Shown: positions 27,403 to 37,477 of the stretch, in pieces | Layout: every line of letters starts with the position of its first letter | Numbering within the stretch: position 1 is the first letter of the stretch | NCBI GenBank assembly: GCA_030584105.1 | Contig: CP129491.1 | Location: forward strand, 3,100,001 to 3,164,000 | Source of the DNA: UTCHB3 sp002050155 | GTDB lineage: Bacteria; Bacteroidota; Ignavibacteria; Ignavibacteriales; Ignavibacteriaceae | Direction of reading: 5' to 3' | DNA: 64,000 nucleotides | The notes under the pieces: generated by a model | What the model saw: only the letters and a program-made list of their open reading frames with translations | What the model was told of the DNA's origin: nothing | Databases searched by the model: none | Position numbers and translations under genes: made by a program

Positions 27403-27579
27403 GAAGAGGGTAAAAGAAATTGACAATAGTAGCGAATTTAGCGGAAGAGGATAAATAGCAAACGGAACAAACAGAACAAATTAACCCCGAAAATCTAAAT
27501 AGCAAACAGAATAAATTTACCGACAATTCAAAATAACATTAAATAACAACGCAAAATTAAAACCAAGATTAGAAGAAAA

Positions 27580-28611
27580 ATGAGATATAAACTACTCGGA
27601 AGATCAGGATTAAGAGTTTCAGAACTTTGTCTGGGAGCAATTTCATTCGGTACGGAGTGGAACTCGGGCGCAGACAAAGAAGAAAGCAGAAAAATATTCG
27701 ATAAATTTGCCGAAGCGGGGGGCAATTTCATCGATACAGCCAACAGATACACAGAGGGGACGAGCGAGAAATTCCTCGGCGAGTTTATGGGAAGTGAACG
27801 GGACAAATTCGTTATTTCCACAAAATACAGCCTGCATACCAAGCCCGGTGATATTAACAACGGCGGCAACAGCCGGAAAAATATGTTTCGTTCGGTCGAT
27901 GGAAGTCTTAAAAGGCTTAATTCGGACTACATTGATGTTCTTTATATCCACATGTGGGATTTTACCACGCCGGTTGATGAAGTGATGCGGGGGCTTGACG
28001 ACCTGATTCGTATGGGAAAAGTGCATTATATTGCGGTTTCCGACACTCCTGCATGGATTGTTTCGGGTGCGCAGATAATGGCGGAGCTTAGGGGATGGTC
28101 GCAATTTGTCGCTTTTCAGGCTGAATACAACTTAATTAAGAGGGAAGCTGAAAGGGACATCCTTCCAATGTGCGAGCACTTCGATATAACCTGTGTGCCG
28201 TGGGCGCCAATTGCGGGTGGTGTGCTTTCGGGGAAATACCTGAAAGACGCGAATGCAACGGGAAGAATTAAACCCATAAGCATGCGAAGAAACGAGAGAA
28301 GCAACAGGATAACCGCAAAAGTTGTGGAAGTAGCGGATGAGTTGGGCGTTACACCCGCGCAAGTGGCTATGAATTGGATACGGCAGAACAGATACAGGAT
28401 GATTCCCGTGGTGGGTGCGAGGTCGGTTGCGCAGATAACAGACAGCCTTGGTTGTTTAGATTTTGAGATACCGGCGGAAAAACTTGCAGAACTGGAGGAA
28501 TTTACAAAAATTGAACTTGGTTTTCCGCACGATATGCTTCAGGGTGAGCAGGCGAGAAGTTTAATCTACGGTGGCTTATTCGAAAAACTCGATAACCACC
28601 GTAGAAGATAA
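27580..28611 (+). CDS. Aldo/keto reductase
   Basis: NAD(P)H-dependent oxidoreductase of the aldo/keto reductase family, 343 residues in a TIM barrel. The tetrad is readable: Asp in GNFIDTANRY, Tyr in the same motif, Lys in FVISTKYSLH and His in VLYIHMWDF. The cofactor region near the C-terminus is IPVVGARSVAQITDSLG. The sequence is closest in feel to the YajO/Tas-like group that acts on various carbonyls; the substrate is not deducible. It starts with ATG at 27580 after an AGAAGAAAA stretch. Confidence 0.9.
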   Translation: MRYKLLGRSGLRVSELCLGAISFGTEWNSGADKEESRKIFDKFAEAGGNFIDTANRYTEGTSEKFLGEFMGSERDKFVISTKYSLHTKPGDINNGGNSRKNMFRSVDGSLKRLNSDYIDVLYIHMWDFTTPVDEVMRGLDDLIRMGKVHYIAVSDTPAWIVSGAQIMAELRGWSQFVAFQAEYNLIKREAERDILPMCEHFDITCVPWAPIAGGVLSGKYLKDANATGRIKPISMRRNERSNRITAKVVEVADELGVTPAQVAMNWIRQNRYRMIPVVGARSVAQITDSLGCLDFEIPAEKLAELEEFTKIELGFPHDMLQGEQARSLIYGGLFEKLDNHRRR

Positions 28612-28619
28612 TTTTTTTT
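28565..28619 (+). terminator. Terminator hairpin inside the 3' end of the aldo/keto reductase gene
   Basis: TCTACGGTGG (28565-28574) and CCACCGTAGA (28596-28605) form a perfect 10-pair stem. The stop codon lies four bases after it and a run of eight T starts right after the stop (28612-28619). The terminator thus encodes the last residues of the protein. Confidence 0.7.
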
Positions 28620-28868
28620 AGTTTTAACTAACCGGAACTTGTTTTTTTGCTGCCTCATTTTGAATGAGGCAACAACAACGGCTTTCAGGAATACCGGCGC
28701 TTACAGCAAAAGCACCTGCGCCACCCGGGTAAAACAACAACCTCCTCCCGCATAAGGAATGGTGTACCCCGCAGAAGCACCGTTGCTGCCCGCGTAAAAG
28801 CACCTGCGCCTCTTTCAAAACCCTGTTTTAACCGTATGTGGTTGCGTGCAAATGCCCGGTTTGTTAAA

Positions 28869-31561
28869 TCATTTCAAATAAAGCATTTTAAGTTTCTTTG
28901 AGAATGTTGGTGCCGTCATCTCGTAGAAATAGATACCTGATACTAATCCCGAAGGCTTGAATGTAACCGAGTGTGAACCGGCTTTAACAAACCCATCAAC
29001 AGGAGAAGCGACCTTGTTTCCCAAAATATCGTAAACAACAATAGATACATTCCCGTCAACCGGAGTAGTGAACCTTATAACAGTTTCAGGGTTGAACGGA
29101 TTGGGATAGTTTTGCATCAAATCGTAAGATAAAACGGGTGCCGATTCAATATCAACGGGCCCGTATAACCTGTAGGTGCCGTCGAAATCGATCTGTTTCA
29201 GACGATATTGGATAGTTCCTGTAAAGTTTATTTTTTCGCTGAACGAATAGTCAGTCGTGGCGGTTTTAGTACCTGCGCCATCAATGAAGCCGACGGTTGC
29301 CCACTCGCTACCGTTAACTGAGCGCTGCACTTCAAACCCTTTGTTATTAACTTCGGAAGCGGTAGCCCACTCCAAATTAACAGTTCCATCAACCAATTTA
29401 CCGGAAAAAGAAGAAAGTTCAACCGGCACGGCGGAATAGACATAGATGCCGATGTCGTCCACATACCAACCGTCTTTATTAAGGGAGACATCCGATCTGA
29501 GTTCAAATTTCAGTTTAATTTGCATACCGGCGTATGGAGTAAGGTCAATCATCTCCTGCTTCCAGGTGTTTGAAGTTCCGTTATAAACAGGCGTACCGGC
29601 GGGCACCTGCTTACCTGAACCGGAGCCGGGAGTGGTTAACTTGCCTGCAAGGGGTATCCAAGACGAGCCATTGTTTGTAGAAATCATCACCTGCCCGCAA
29701 TCCCATCTGGCTTCCATGTCCCATTTAGTCCAAAAAGTAAATTTTGGGTGCGCCATTCCGACGAGTGAAATGTTGTTGGTAGTAACCATGGCAACCGTAG
29801 CGTTGTTCGCATAGTTACCAACTTTCGAGTCGGTAAAAGAGACGGGCCCCGTGTAAAAAGTAACATCGGTAGCCTCCCATCTTGGATTAGCGGGTGTTGC
29901 GGTTACAGTCCACTTGTTAAGGGGGTCATTGGAATCATCGTGGAACGCAAAATCAGGAGTTCCGGTAACAAAGCCGATTGTGTCGGCGCTGATTAACACA
30001 CCATTTCTGAAAGTTGAAACCTTCAGTTGGCACATAGAATCAACCGGTGCTGTTGGTGAAACTGATATAGAAAACGGGGTAGGAATCTGATAAACGCCAC
30101 GAGCCGGAAGTGCAGGCACTGAAGCGCTACCGTTTGCAACTGAAACCAAATTGGTTAAAGATTCAACGGTAACGGTAACATTATCAGCGCCGGAAAGCCC
30201 TTTATTTTTGAGTGTCAGTGTCAGTTCTGCCTGATCACCGGGGTTAATATACTCCTTGTTAAACTGATGTGAAGCATATCTTACATAATCACCGGCAACC
30301 CAAGCCCAGTATAGGTTTGACTGCAGATTTTCGATAGCCAATGGAAAAATGCGCGATTGCGGGGGCCAGAAATCATCCATATCACTACCAACTTCAACCG
30401 TTATGGCAAAAATTTTCCCGTTATTTTCAAGGTCGCCGTCGTACAGAAAATCATCTGAAGAGCCACGCACCGGGTAAAGAAGTTGCCATGCTGTGCCGGG
30501 TTCATATCCGTTAGTAGCCACCATATCAGCAGCAAACTCGTTGAAGATTAAAGAGTCAGGTGTTAGTTGCGTTTGATATCCGTAAGGATAAATAAGTAGG
30601 TTGCTGTAAGTGTGGTAATTCAGAATATTTTTAAAACTTTTACCTGCGACAAAATTTTTAAGAGCCTGAGTTTCAAGTTCAGAAAACGGAGAAGGACCTC
30701 TATAATCATCGGCGCTTGGTGAAGTGCTTGAACCACCTCCGGGAGCATTCCAATAATTTTGTGGTCCGAAGTTTCTGTTTAAGTCAACCCCATAAACTCC
30801 ACTGTTCAGTGATCTGTTTTTGCGCCACATCCCGCCGCCGTTTGGGTTTGTGCTTCTGTTATACTCATAACCGTCGGGGTTAATCACCGGTATGAACCAA
30901 ATTTCTCTGTTATCCACTAAATATTTAACCGAAGGATTTGAGTTGTAGTTTTCCATCAGATAGTACATAAAATAAATAACAGCCATCATGGCTGCAGGTT
31001 CACGCGCATGAATAAGAGAAGTGAACATAGTGCGGGGTTCGTTCTCTGTAACACCGGGGTTATCGGAAATTTTAACTGCATATATGGGGCGCCCTTGGGA
31101 AGTGGTGCCGATTGTAATTTTTTCAGTGATAAGGTTAGGGAAACGCGTCCTCATTGAATCTAATTGGGCATAAATTTCAGCCAAAGTATAATATCCGCCC
31201 ATGGAGCCGTAAGTTAAGCCCTCAACACCATATCTTTGTTTGCTTTCCCTGATAGTGGCAGCCTTTTCGCTTTCTGTCATTTTGGGAAGTGATTTGTAGT
31301 GTGCATACCAATCGTCGATTAAAACCTGATATTTAATTCCGGAAGCCTTCAGTTTGCAAAATCTTCATCTGAAATAAAAAAGGAGAACGAGTTATCTTTA
31401 CCCGCAGTTCCTTCTGTGATGTGAAGGTCGTAGTTTTCCAGTAACCTAAAGTCAGACCTTAAATTATCGGAGAAAATTTTTACTTTTTTCCAGTTCTGCT
31501 GTGGTAAAATGGTGAAAGAAGCAAGAAAAAAGAGGAAGAGGAAAGAATGAAACGCTTTCAT
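28869..31561 (-). CDS. Secreted M14 zinc carboxypeptidase with T9SS sorting domain, frameshifted
   Basis: Main frame 28869-31280 (803 residues) plus an N-terminal piece 31349-31561 in another frame. The N-piece has a signal peptide (SFLFLFFLASFTILPQQ) and ends DEDFAN-stop; translating on in the other frame gives LKASGIKYQVLIDDWYAHY and then joins the main frame. One extra A in the AAA run at 31353-31355 (plus strand TTT) would restore a single protein. The M14 domain has zinc ligands in LIHAREPAAM and LNYHTYSNLL and the catalytic glutamate in ITVEVGSDMDD. A jelly-roll (MAM-like) module and a C-terminal T9SS signal (NYPNPFNPETVIRF) follow. Either a real inactivating mutation or a base-calling error. 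Confidence 0.85.
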
Positions 31562-31614
31562 TGTTTTTAACCAATCAGTTAAATGTAAAAGAATGGGAAA
31601 ATATTTTATGTGAG

Positions 31615-31986
31615 TTAATTTTTGACATTCAGGATAGTTTTTACTTTATCCACCAAAACTTTAGGTCCTTCAGTTTTAACAATATAATCCGCCACGCCAA
31701 GTTCTTTCCCTTCCTGCAGATCGTCGTCGGCAGATTTTGCAGTAAGAAAAACAAAAGGAATAGAGGAGAGCTGAGAATCCGCCAGGAGTTTTCTACGAAG
31801 TTCGAAACCATCCATCTCGGGCATCATTACATCGGAAATAATCAGGTCGGGCAACCATTCACTTGCTACATTATATCCAATTGCCCCATTTTCGGCAGTT
31901 CTGCACTCAAAGCCGTTTTTTGTTAAACTGTAGTGAAAAAGCTTAGCAAGTGAGCTGTCATCATCAATAAGTAAAATTTTAATCAT
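31615..31986 (-). CDS. Single-domain response regulator
   Basis: 123-residue receiver domain: acidic pair ILLIDDDSS, phospho-acceptor Asp in LIISDVMMPEMDG, Thr in FVFLTAKSADDD and Lys in YIVKTEG. The proline that normally follows the lysine is replaced by threonine. It is encoded 107 bases downstream of the STAS gene on the same strand and may belong to the same signalling cluster. Confidence 0.9.
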   Translation of the reverse strand: MIKILLIDDDSSLAKLFHYSLTKNGFECRTAENGAIGYNVASEWLPDLIISDVMMPEMDGFELRRKLLADSQLSSIPFVFLTAKSADDDLQEGKELGVADYIVKTEGPKVLVDKVKTILNVKN

Positions 31987-32092
31987 AATAAATTCATGTT
32001 GGGTTGTTACCTTTCATCAAGAGTCATTATATTTTTATATGGTTTACCATTCCCTTAGGGGCTTATATTTTAAGGGTTTATATTTTATTTAC

Positions 32093-32431
32093 TCAGTAAA
32101 AACTTTTGACGGCTTCGCCTGTAGTTTTGAATGCTTCAAAAATACGGTACATTCTTGTAAGTTCAAACATCGACTGAACCGCGGGCTGGAAGCCAACTAA
32201 CTTAATATCCCCATTAGCCTGAGTAATCCTTTTGAAAGAGACAACCAGTGCCCCGAGGAAGGTAGAGTCGATAAACTCACATTCAGAGAGATCGACCACC
32301 AGTTTAGTGACGCCGTTATCGATGTGCTGCAGCAGCAAGTTTTTAAATTCTTCGGCATTGCTTAGTGTTGCTCTTACCAAACCAACACCAACAACTGTAA
32401 CATCGCCATCTTTCTGTACAGAAAAGTTCAT
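32093..32431 (-). CDS. STAS-domain protein (anti-sigma-factor antagonist type)
   Basis: 112 residues forming one STAS domain. The strand-helix pattern TKLVVDLSECEFIDSTFLGALV includes the serine that is phosphorylated in SpoIIAA/RsbV-type proteins. Such proteins work by binding an HPK-type kinase (anti-sigma factor) or as part of partner-switching modules. No RsbW-like kinase is encoded beside it; instead it follows a sigma-54 activator by 26 bases, which suggests a link between the two types of control (inference). Confidence 0.9.
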   Translation of the reverse strand: MNFSVQKDGDVTVVGVGLVRATLSNAEEFKNLLLQHIDNGVTKLVVDLSECEFIDSTFLGALVVSFKRITQANGDIKLVGFQPAVQSMFELTRMYRIFEAFKTTGEAVKSFY

Positions 32432-32457
32432 TTTAATTCTCCAAATTTTTATTATTA

Positions 32458-33837
32458 TTAAGGATTTTCGGGATCAATATTATATTTAGCCATAAGCCTG
32501 TAAATAGTTGCTCTTCCAAGTTCCAACTTTTTAGCAGCTTCAAAAATATTGCCTTTAGTAACTTTAATAGCGTTTCTAATCGCCAGTTCTTTAATTTTTT
32601 CAAAGGGAAGAGTATTTTCCGTATTTAGTTGCCCGTCGTTAGAAATGTTAAGCGCCGCATTAGAAAGTGCTCTGATGTGTGGTGGAAGATCTTCAGCCTC
32701 AATTTTATCATTTTCTGTTAAGATAAGGCTTCTTTCGATAGTGTTCTCCATTTCTCTGATGTTGCCGGGCCAGTCATAGTCAAACATCAGCCGGGTTGCT
32801 TTCGAAGAGAACCCCTGCACATTTTTATTGTGTTTTTTATTGAAATGTTCCACAAAGTGTTTAGCGAGCACGATAATGTCGCTTCTTCTTTCACGAAGTG
32901 GCGGTAAAATAATCGGGAATGAATTAAGCCTGTAGAAGAGGTCTTCCCTGAACAGTTTTTCGTCAACCGCTTGCTTAAGGTCTCTGTTTGTAGCCGAAAT
33001 AATTCTGACATCGCATTTGATAGATTCAGTGCCACCGACTCTTTCAAACTCTTTTTGTTGAATAGCGCGGAGCAGTTTAGACTGCAGCCCGATATCCATT
33101 TCGCCGACTTCATCTAAAAACAAGGTACCTTTATCAGCGAGTTCAAATTTCCCAAGTTTTCGTTGGTGTGCCCCTGTAAACGACCCTTTTTCATGCCCGA
33201 AAAGTTCACTTTCCATCAAATCTCTTGGGATAGAGGCACAATTAACAACAACAAAAGGGAGTTCTTTCCTTATTCCATTAAAGTGAATAGCTTTTGCAAT
33301 AAGTTCTTTACCGGTACCGCTTTCGCCGTGAATAAGCACGGTTATATCGTTATCCAGTACTTTGGTCATCAATTTGAACACTTCCTGCATTTTATCATCA
33401 GCAGAAATAATGTTGCTGAAACTGTAGGTTTGCGAAACATTTTCCCGAGCGCGCTCTAACTCTTTTTCGAGGTCATAATTTTTCAAAGCGTTACGAATTG
33501 CCGGTTCCAACCGTTGTGTATCGATCGGTTTAGGGAAATAGTCATAAGCGCCAAGTTTTAAAGCTTCCAGCGCCACATCCACCCTTCCCTGTGCAGAAAG
33601 CATTATGACGGGGAGGCGGTGGTCAAATTTTTTAATTTCTTTCAGAGCTTCAATCCCGCTGATACCGGGCAGCATAATATCGAGCAGAATAAGGTCGGGT
33701 TTCAGTTGAAGCGAGGCTAACATTTGCTCGGCTGTGTCAAAAGTTTTCACTTTATAATTCCATTTTTCCCCGACCCAATAAGTTATGAGTCTAAGGATAG
33801 GTGCCTGATCGTCAACGATAAAAATTAGTTTATCCAT
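32458..33837 (-). CDS. Sigma-54-dependent response regulator (NtrC family)
   Basis: 459 residues: receiver domain with Asp in DLILLDIMLPGISG and Lys in YFPKPIDTQ; AAA+ domain with Walker A GESGTGKELIAKAI, the sigma-54 loop in GHEKGSFTGAHQRK (GSFTGA, a permitted form of GAFTGA), Walker B GTLFLDEVGEM; C-terminal Fis-type helix-turn-helix (NIFEAAKKLELGRATIYRLM). It activates transcription by RNA polymerase with sigma-54 once phosphorylated. The eight-base overlap with the upstream kinase gene shows that they are a pair. Confidence 0.95.
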   Translation of the reverse strand: MDKLIFIVDDQAPILRLITYWVGEKWNYKVKTFDTAEQMLASLQLKPDLILLDIMLPGISGIEALKEIKKFDHRLPVIMLSAQGRVDVALEALKLGAYDYFPKPIDTQRLEPAIRNALKNYDLEKELERARENVSQTYSFSNIISADDKMQEVFKLMTKVLDNDITVLIHGESGTGKELIAKAIHFNGIRKELPFVVVNCASIPRDLMESELFGHEKGSFTGAHQRKLGKFELADKGTLFLDEVGEMDIGLQSKLLRAIQQKEFERVGGTESIKCDVRIISATNRDLKQAVDEKLFREDLFYRLNSFPIILPPLRERRSDIIVLAKHFVEHFNKKHNKNVQGFSSKATRLMFDYDWPGNIREMENTIERSLILTENDKIEAEDLPPHIRALSNAALNISNDGQLNTENTLPFEKIKELAIRNAIKVTKGNIFEAAKKLELGRATIYRLMAKYNIDPENP

Positions 33838-35815
33838 TGCTTACGAACCTTCTGGGTATTAACTGAAGTTTGATAATAACGGTTGTGCCGTTGCCTTCTT
33901 CAGACTGGATACTAATGAAACCCCGATGATGATCGATTATTTGTTTGACTAAAGAAAGCCCCAAGCCGGAGCCGGGGGTTGTGTTATCCGCCCTTGCAAC
34001 TTTGTAGAATTTCTGAAAGATGTGTGGCAAATCGTCTTTTGGGATGCCAATACCGGTGTCGCTGATAATAGTTTCAAGTTCGTTGTTTCTTACCCTTAAG
34101 AAGACGGTAATTCTTCCGCCGGGAGGAGTAAATTTTAGTGAGTTTTCAAAAATATTATCGAACGCTTGCTGTATTCTGTTTCTGTCGCCGTTTAGAATCA
34201 CACTTTCGATGGGATAGTCTTCAGTGATTTGTATCGATTTGCCATCCGCCTGGTTTTTATATTTGCCTACAATATCTTTAATCAGTTCAACGGCGTCGAA
34301 ATCTGTTTTTTCAAGGTCAATTTTGCCGCCTTCAAGTTTTGAAATATCGAGCACATCGTTGATAAGTTCAGCGAGCCTTTTCGACTCTGTCAGAATAATC
34401 TTGTTAAAATCAGCCCTTACAGATTCAGGCATATCTGAATCGGAATCTATAGTTTCAGAAAATCCAATAATAGAGGCAAGCGGTGTTCTAAGTTCGTGGG
34501 AAATGTTGGCAACAAACTCGCTTTTCAGCTGGTTAAGTTCTTCAAGCACAGAAATCCTTTGTTTAACGCGGTCTCTCTCGATAGAAATGATTCTGTTAGC
34601 CTCGATGAGTTTATTGTTCAGGTCGTTCATCATTTCCTGATCGTTAATACGGGAAGTAACATTTCTGCCGATCCCCACGATACCGTCGAACCTGTTTTTT
34701 TGTGAGTAAACGGGTCGGGCGTTAATTTCAAAAGTTAATTTTTTGCCGTATTTAGTCAGAAAGGCAGCTTCAAAAGTAATAGCGCCTGGTGATTTAAGCA
34801 GCTGTTTGAAAGAGTTGGTAATAGCCGCCCTTTCATCCTCGTGAATGAAAGAGATGAAATGTTTTCCGGTCATCTCTGCGGGTACAAATTCTAAAGACAA
34901 CGCCCCGAGTTCGTTTACTGATGAAAAGTTGCCGCTATGGTCGAGTATAAAAATGAGATCATCGGCAGTTTCAAAGAGTACTTTCAGTTTTTCCTCCGAC
35001 CTCATCAGGCGGTTGACTAATTCTCTGTCGCCTGAAGAATCGATGAGTAGGTTTGCGATAGCCACTAACCTTTCCCCTTCTCTTTTTGCATAAACGAAGT
35101 GTCGAAGGTGCTTAATTTGCTGGTCTGCGGTGTAAATTCTGTAGTAAAATTCGTCGCGAACGCCATCGATAGCGGCTCGAAATTTAGTTTTGAACCCTTT
35201 GAGGTCAGCCGGGTGAATCATTCTCATCAGTTTAGTAACAGAAAAGCTTTCGGGGTGATCGTTACCCTTGAAGAAAGAGACGAAGTCTCCGTGTATATCA
35301 ACTACTCTAAGCGGATCGGGAACGACGGTAAAGAACAGAGTTCCGGGGAAATCAACCTCTTTATTCAACAGATTCAGCGGCAGTTCTGCTTCAGATGTCT
35401 CAATTTTATCCGATTTAATATTGGTTTTAAGTCTTTTCGGTTCAGTTAGTTCTTTAGGATGAGGGGTAGAAAGGGCAGAAAACTCGACTTCATAAAAAGC
35501 TGCACCGGGAGTTCTGAGGTCTTCCACCGTTTTGAAAACAGCGGCAGAGAAATTAAGATTTTCTTTAAGCTCGTCAATCAGCCTTTCAAAAGTGCCCTGA
35601 TCGACAATATCATGGGCAGAAAGGTTGATTAAAGCCTCAGCTTTAGCAGCGGCTTTTCCTTCACTATAAATTATCTTAACGCCTTTTTCTTCATTAACTT
35701 CCAGAAGAAGAGAAAGCGCAGGTTTATTGTTTCGGTTGATCTTTTGACACTCCGCCCGGCTTAGGGCTAAACAGTTATTAAAAACGAGTAGAATTAGTGT
35801 CTTAATATAAGACAA
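33830..35815 (-). CDS. PAS-domain sensor histidine kinase
   Basis: 661 residues. No clear membrane segment beyond a short hydrophobic N-terminus (SYIKTLILLVFNNCLAL), so it is probably cytosolic. Two or more PAS domains: one at about residues 185-290 and one around VLFETADDLIFILDHSGNFS. HisKA has the phospho-acceptor in FVANISHELRTPLASIIGF; the ATPase domain has DNIFENSLKFTPPGG, ISDTGIGIPKDDLPHIFQKF and GSGLGLSLVKQI. The start is TTG at 35815; the frame has no better one nearby. Its gene overlaps the NtrC-type regulator by eight bases. The signal is unknown. Confidence 0.9.
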   Translation of the reverse strand: MSYIKTLILLVFNNCLALSRAECQKINRNNKPALSLLLEVNEEKGVKIIYSEGKAAAKAEALINLSAHDIVDQGTFERLIDELKENLNFSAAVFKTVEDLRTPGAAFYEVEFSALSTPHPKELTEPKRLKTNIKSDKIETSEAELPLNLLNKEVDFPGTLFFTVVPDPLRVVDIHGDFVSFFKGNDHPESFSVTKLMRMIHPADLKGFKTKFRAAIDGVRDEFYYRIYTADQQIKHLRHFVYAKREGERLVAIANLLIDSSGDRELVNRLMRSEEKLKVLFETADDLIFILDHSGNFSSVNELGALSLEFVPAEMTGKHFISFIHEDERAAITNSFKQLLKSPGAITFEAAFLTKYGKKLTFEINARPVYSQKNRFDGIVGIGRNVTSRINDQEMMNDLNNKLIEANRIISIERDRVKQRISVLEELNQLKSEFVANISHELRTPLASIIGFSETIDSDSDMPESVRADFNKIILTESKRLAELINDVLDISKLEGGKIDLEKTDFDAVELIKDIVGKYKNQADGKSIQITEDYPIESVILNGDRNRIQQAFDNIFENSLKFTPPGGRITVFLRVRNNELETIISDTGIGIPKDDLPHIFQKFYKVARADNTTPGSGLGLSLVKQIIDHHRGFISIQSEEGNGTTVIIKLQLIPRRFVSNG

Positions 35816-35934
35816 ATTTCAGAAAAAATGAAAGCATAAAAGGATAAAACGAGTAAAATTTTATTGAACAGAGGGCTTAATGCAAATCAACTCATATTTT
35901 AGTATCTGACAATTTATTTTTTTTGGAGATCAAA

Positions 35935-37326
35935 ATGAACTACAGAACAGAAACTGACACGATGGGGGAAGTGCAGGTTCCCTCTGATAAATATTACGGT
36001 GCACAAACCGGTCGATCGCTGATTAATTTCAAGATAGGTGAAGAAAAAATGCCGCGTGAGCTGATAAAAGCTTTCGGGATTTTGAAAAAAGCGGCAGCGT
36101 TAACAAACAGCGAGCTTGGTTTACTGCCTGCAGAAAAAAGAGATTTAATAGCCCGTGCGGCTCAGGAAGTTATAGACGGCAAATTAGAGGGTAATTTTCC
36201 GTTATCTGTTTGGCAAACCGGCAGCGGCACTCAATCGAACATGAATGTGAATGAGGTTATTGCGAACCGTGCTATTGAACTTGCCGGGGGTGTTATCGGA
36301 AGCAAGAAGCCGATCCACCCGAATGATGATGTGAATAAAGCGCAATCTTCCAACGATACATTCCCGACTGCAATGCACATTGCAGCAGCAATGGCAGTAA
36401 ATGAAAAACTAATTCCGATGGTAACCAAACTTCGTGACGCACTTGCTGTAAAATCGGAAGAATTTAAAGATATTATTAAAATCGGAAGAACGCACCTGAT
36501 GGATGCAACACCGCTGACACTTGGGCAGGAGTTCAGCGGTTATGTACAGCAGTTAACCAACGGTTTAAAAAGAATAGACGACGCACTGCCGTGGGTTTAT
36601 GAACTGGCACTCGGCGGAACGGCGGTAGGAACGGGTCTGAACACACACCCGGATTTCCCGGAGAAAGCAGCCGCAAAGATTGCTGAATTAGCCGGCTTGC
36701 CGTTTGTCAGTGCACCGAACAAGTTTGAGTCGCTTGCCGCACATGACGCTTTGGTGAATCTTCACGGGGTATTAAAAACGCTTGCTGCTTCGCTGATGAA
36801 GATAGCAAATGATGTCCGGTGGCTGGGGTCAGGTCCCCGTTCAGGAATTGGGGAATTAAATCTCCCTGAGAACGAGCCGGGCAGTTCGATAATGCCGGGT
36901 AAAGTAAACCCCACTCAATCGGAAGCGATGACGATGGTATGTGCTCAGGTATTCGGGAACGATGTAGCCGTTAATTTTGGCGGCGCATCCGGTAATTTCG
37001 AGCTTAATGTGTTCAAACCTGTTATGATTTATAATGTGCTTCAATCGGTAAGGCTTTTATCTGATGCCTGTGAGAGCTTCACGGACCATTGTGTCGTGGG
37101 GATTGTAGCCAACAGGGTTAACATCGAAAAACATGTTACCAACTCTTTAATGCTTGTAACTTCGCTTAACCCGCACATTGGTTACGATAATGCGGCTAAA
37201 ATTGCTAAAAAGGCTCATAAAGAGAATAAAACATTGAAAGAGGCTGCTTTGGAACTTGGTTTGCTTACTTCAGAGCAATTCGACCAAATTGTAAGACCTG
37301 AAGAGATGATTTCAGCTAAAATGTAA
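35935..37326 (+). CDS. fumC: Fumarate hydratase class II
   Basis: Iron-free fumarase of the citric acid cycle: fumarate plus water gives malate. About 463 residues. Signatures: GSGTQSNMNVNEVIANRA, the catalytic His region in GRTHLMDATPLTLGQE and the lyase signature GSSIMPGKVNPTQSE. The ATG at 35935 is placed correctly behind GGAG (35925-35928); the upstream in-frame TTG is too close to it. It is monocistronic, between two signalling clusters. Confidence 0.97.
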   Translation: MNYRTETDTMGEVQVPSDKYYGAQTGRSLINFKIGEEKMPRELIKAFGILKKAAALTNSELGLLPAEKRDLIARAAQEVIDGKLEGNFPLSVWQTGSGTQSNMNVNEVIANRAIELAGGVIGSKKPIHPNDDVNKAQSSNDTFPTAMHIAAAMAVNEKLIPMVTKLRDALAVKSEEFKDIIKIGRTHLMDATPLTLGQEFSGYVQQLTNGLKRIDDALPWVYELALGGTAVGTGLNTHPDFPEKAAAKIAELAGLPFVSAPNKFESLAAHDALVNLHGVLKTLAASLMKIANDVRWLGSGPRSGIGELNLPENEPGSSIMPGKVNPTQSEAMTMVCAQVFGNDVAVNFGGASGNFELNVFKPVMIYNVLQSVRLLSDACESFTDHCVVGIVANRVNIEKHVTNSLMLVTSLNPHIGYDNAAKIAKKAHKENKTLKEAALELGLLTSEQFDQIVRPEEMISAKM

Positions 37327-37477
37327 TTAAACTTCTTGTTCAGTTTACTTTTTTAGCATGCTTAATCTTTTAGACCGTTTATTCTTATAAGCGGCATAAT
37401 TTTTTTATTATGTTTAATTTTTTTAATCTTTTTAAGAAAGGCCGGAATAAAAACAGGGAGATATTGGTAACAAAAGT

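Noticed and set aside
28651..28673. Inverted repeat TGCCTCATT/AATGAGGCA as a terminator
   Set aside because: T residues lie before, not after, the hairpin on the plus strand, and A residues follow on the minus strand; it is not a Rho-independent terminator in either direction.
28624..28818. Minus-strand frame of 64 codons between the reductase and the carboxypeptidase
   Set aside because: No family, Cys/Gly/Arg-rich composition unlike real genes nearby, and overlapping short direct repeats (AAAGCACCTGCGCC).
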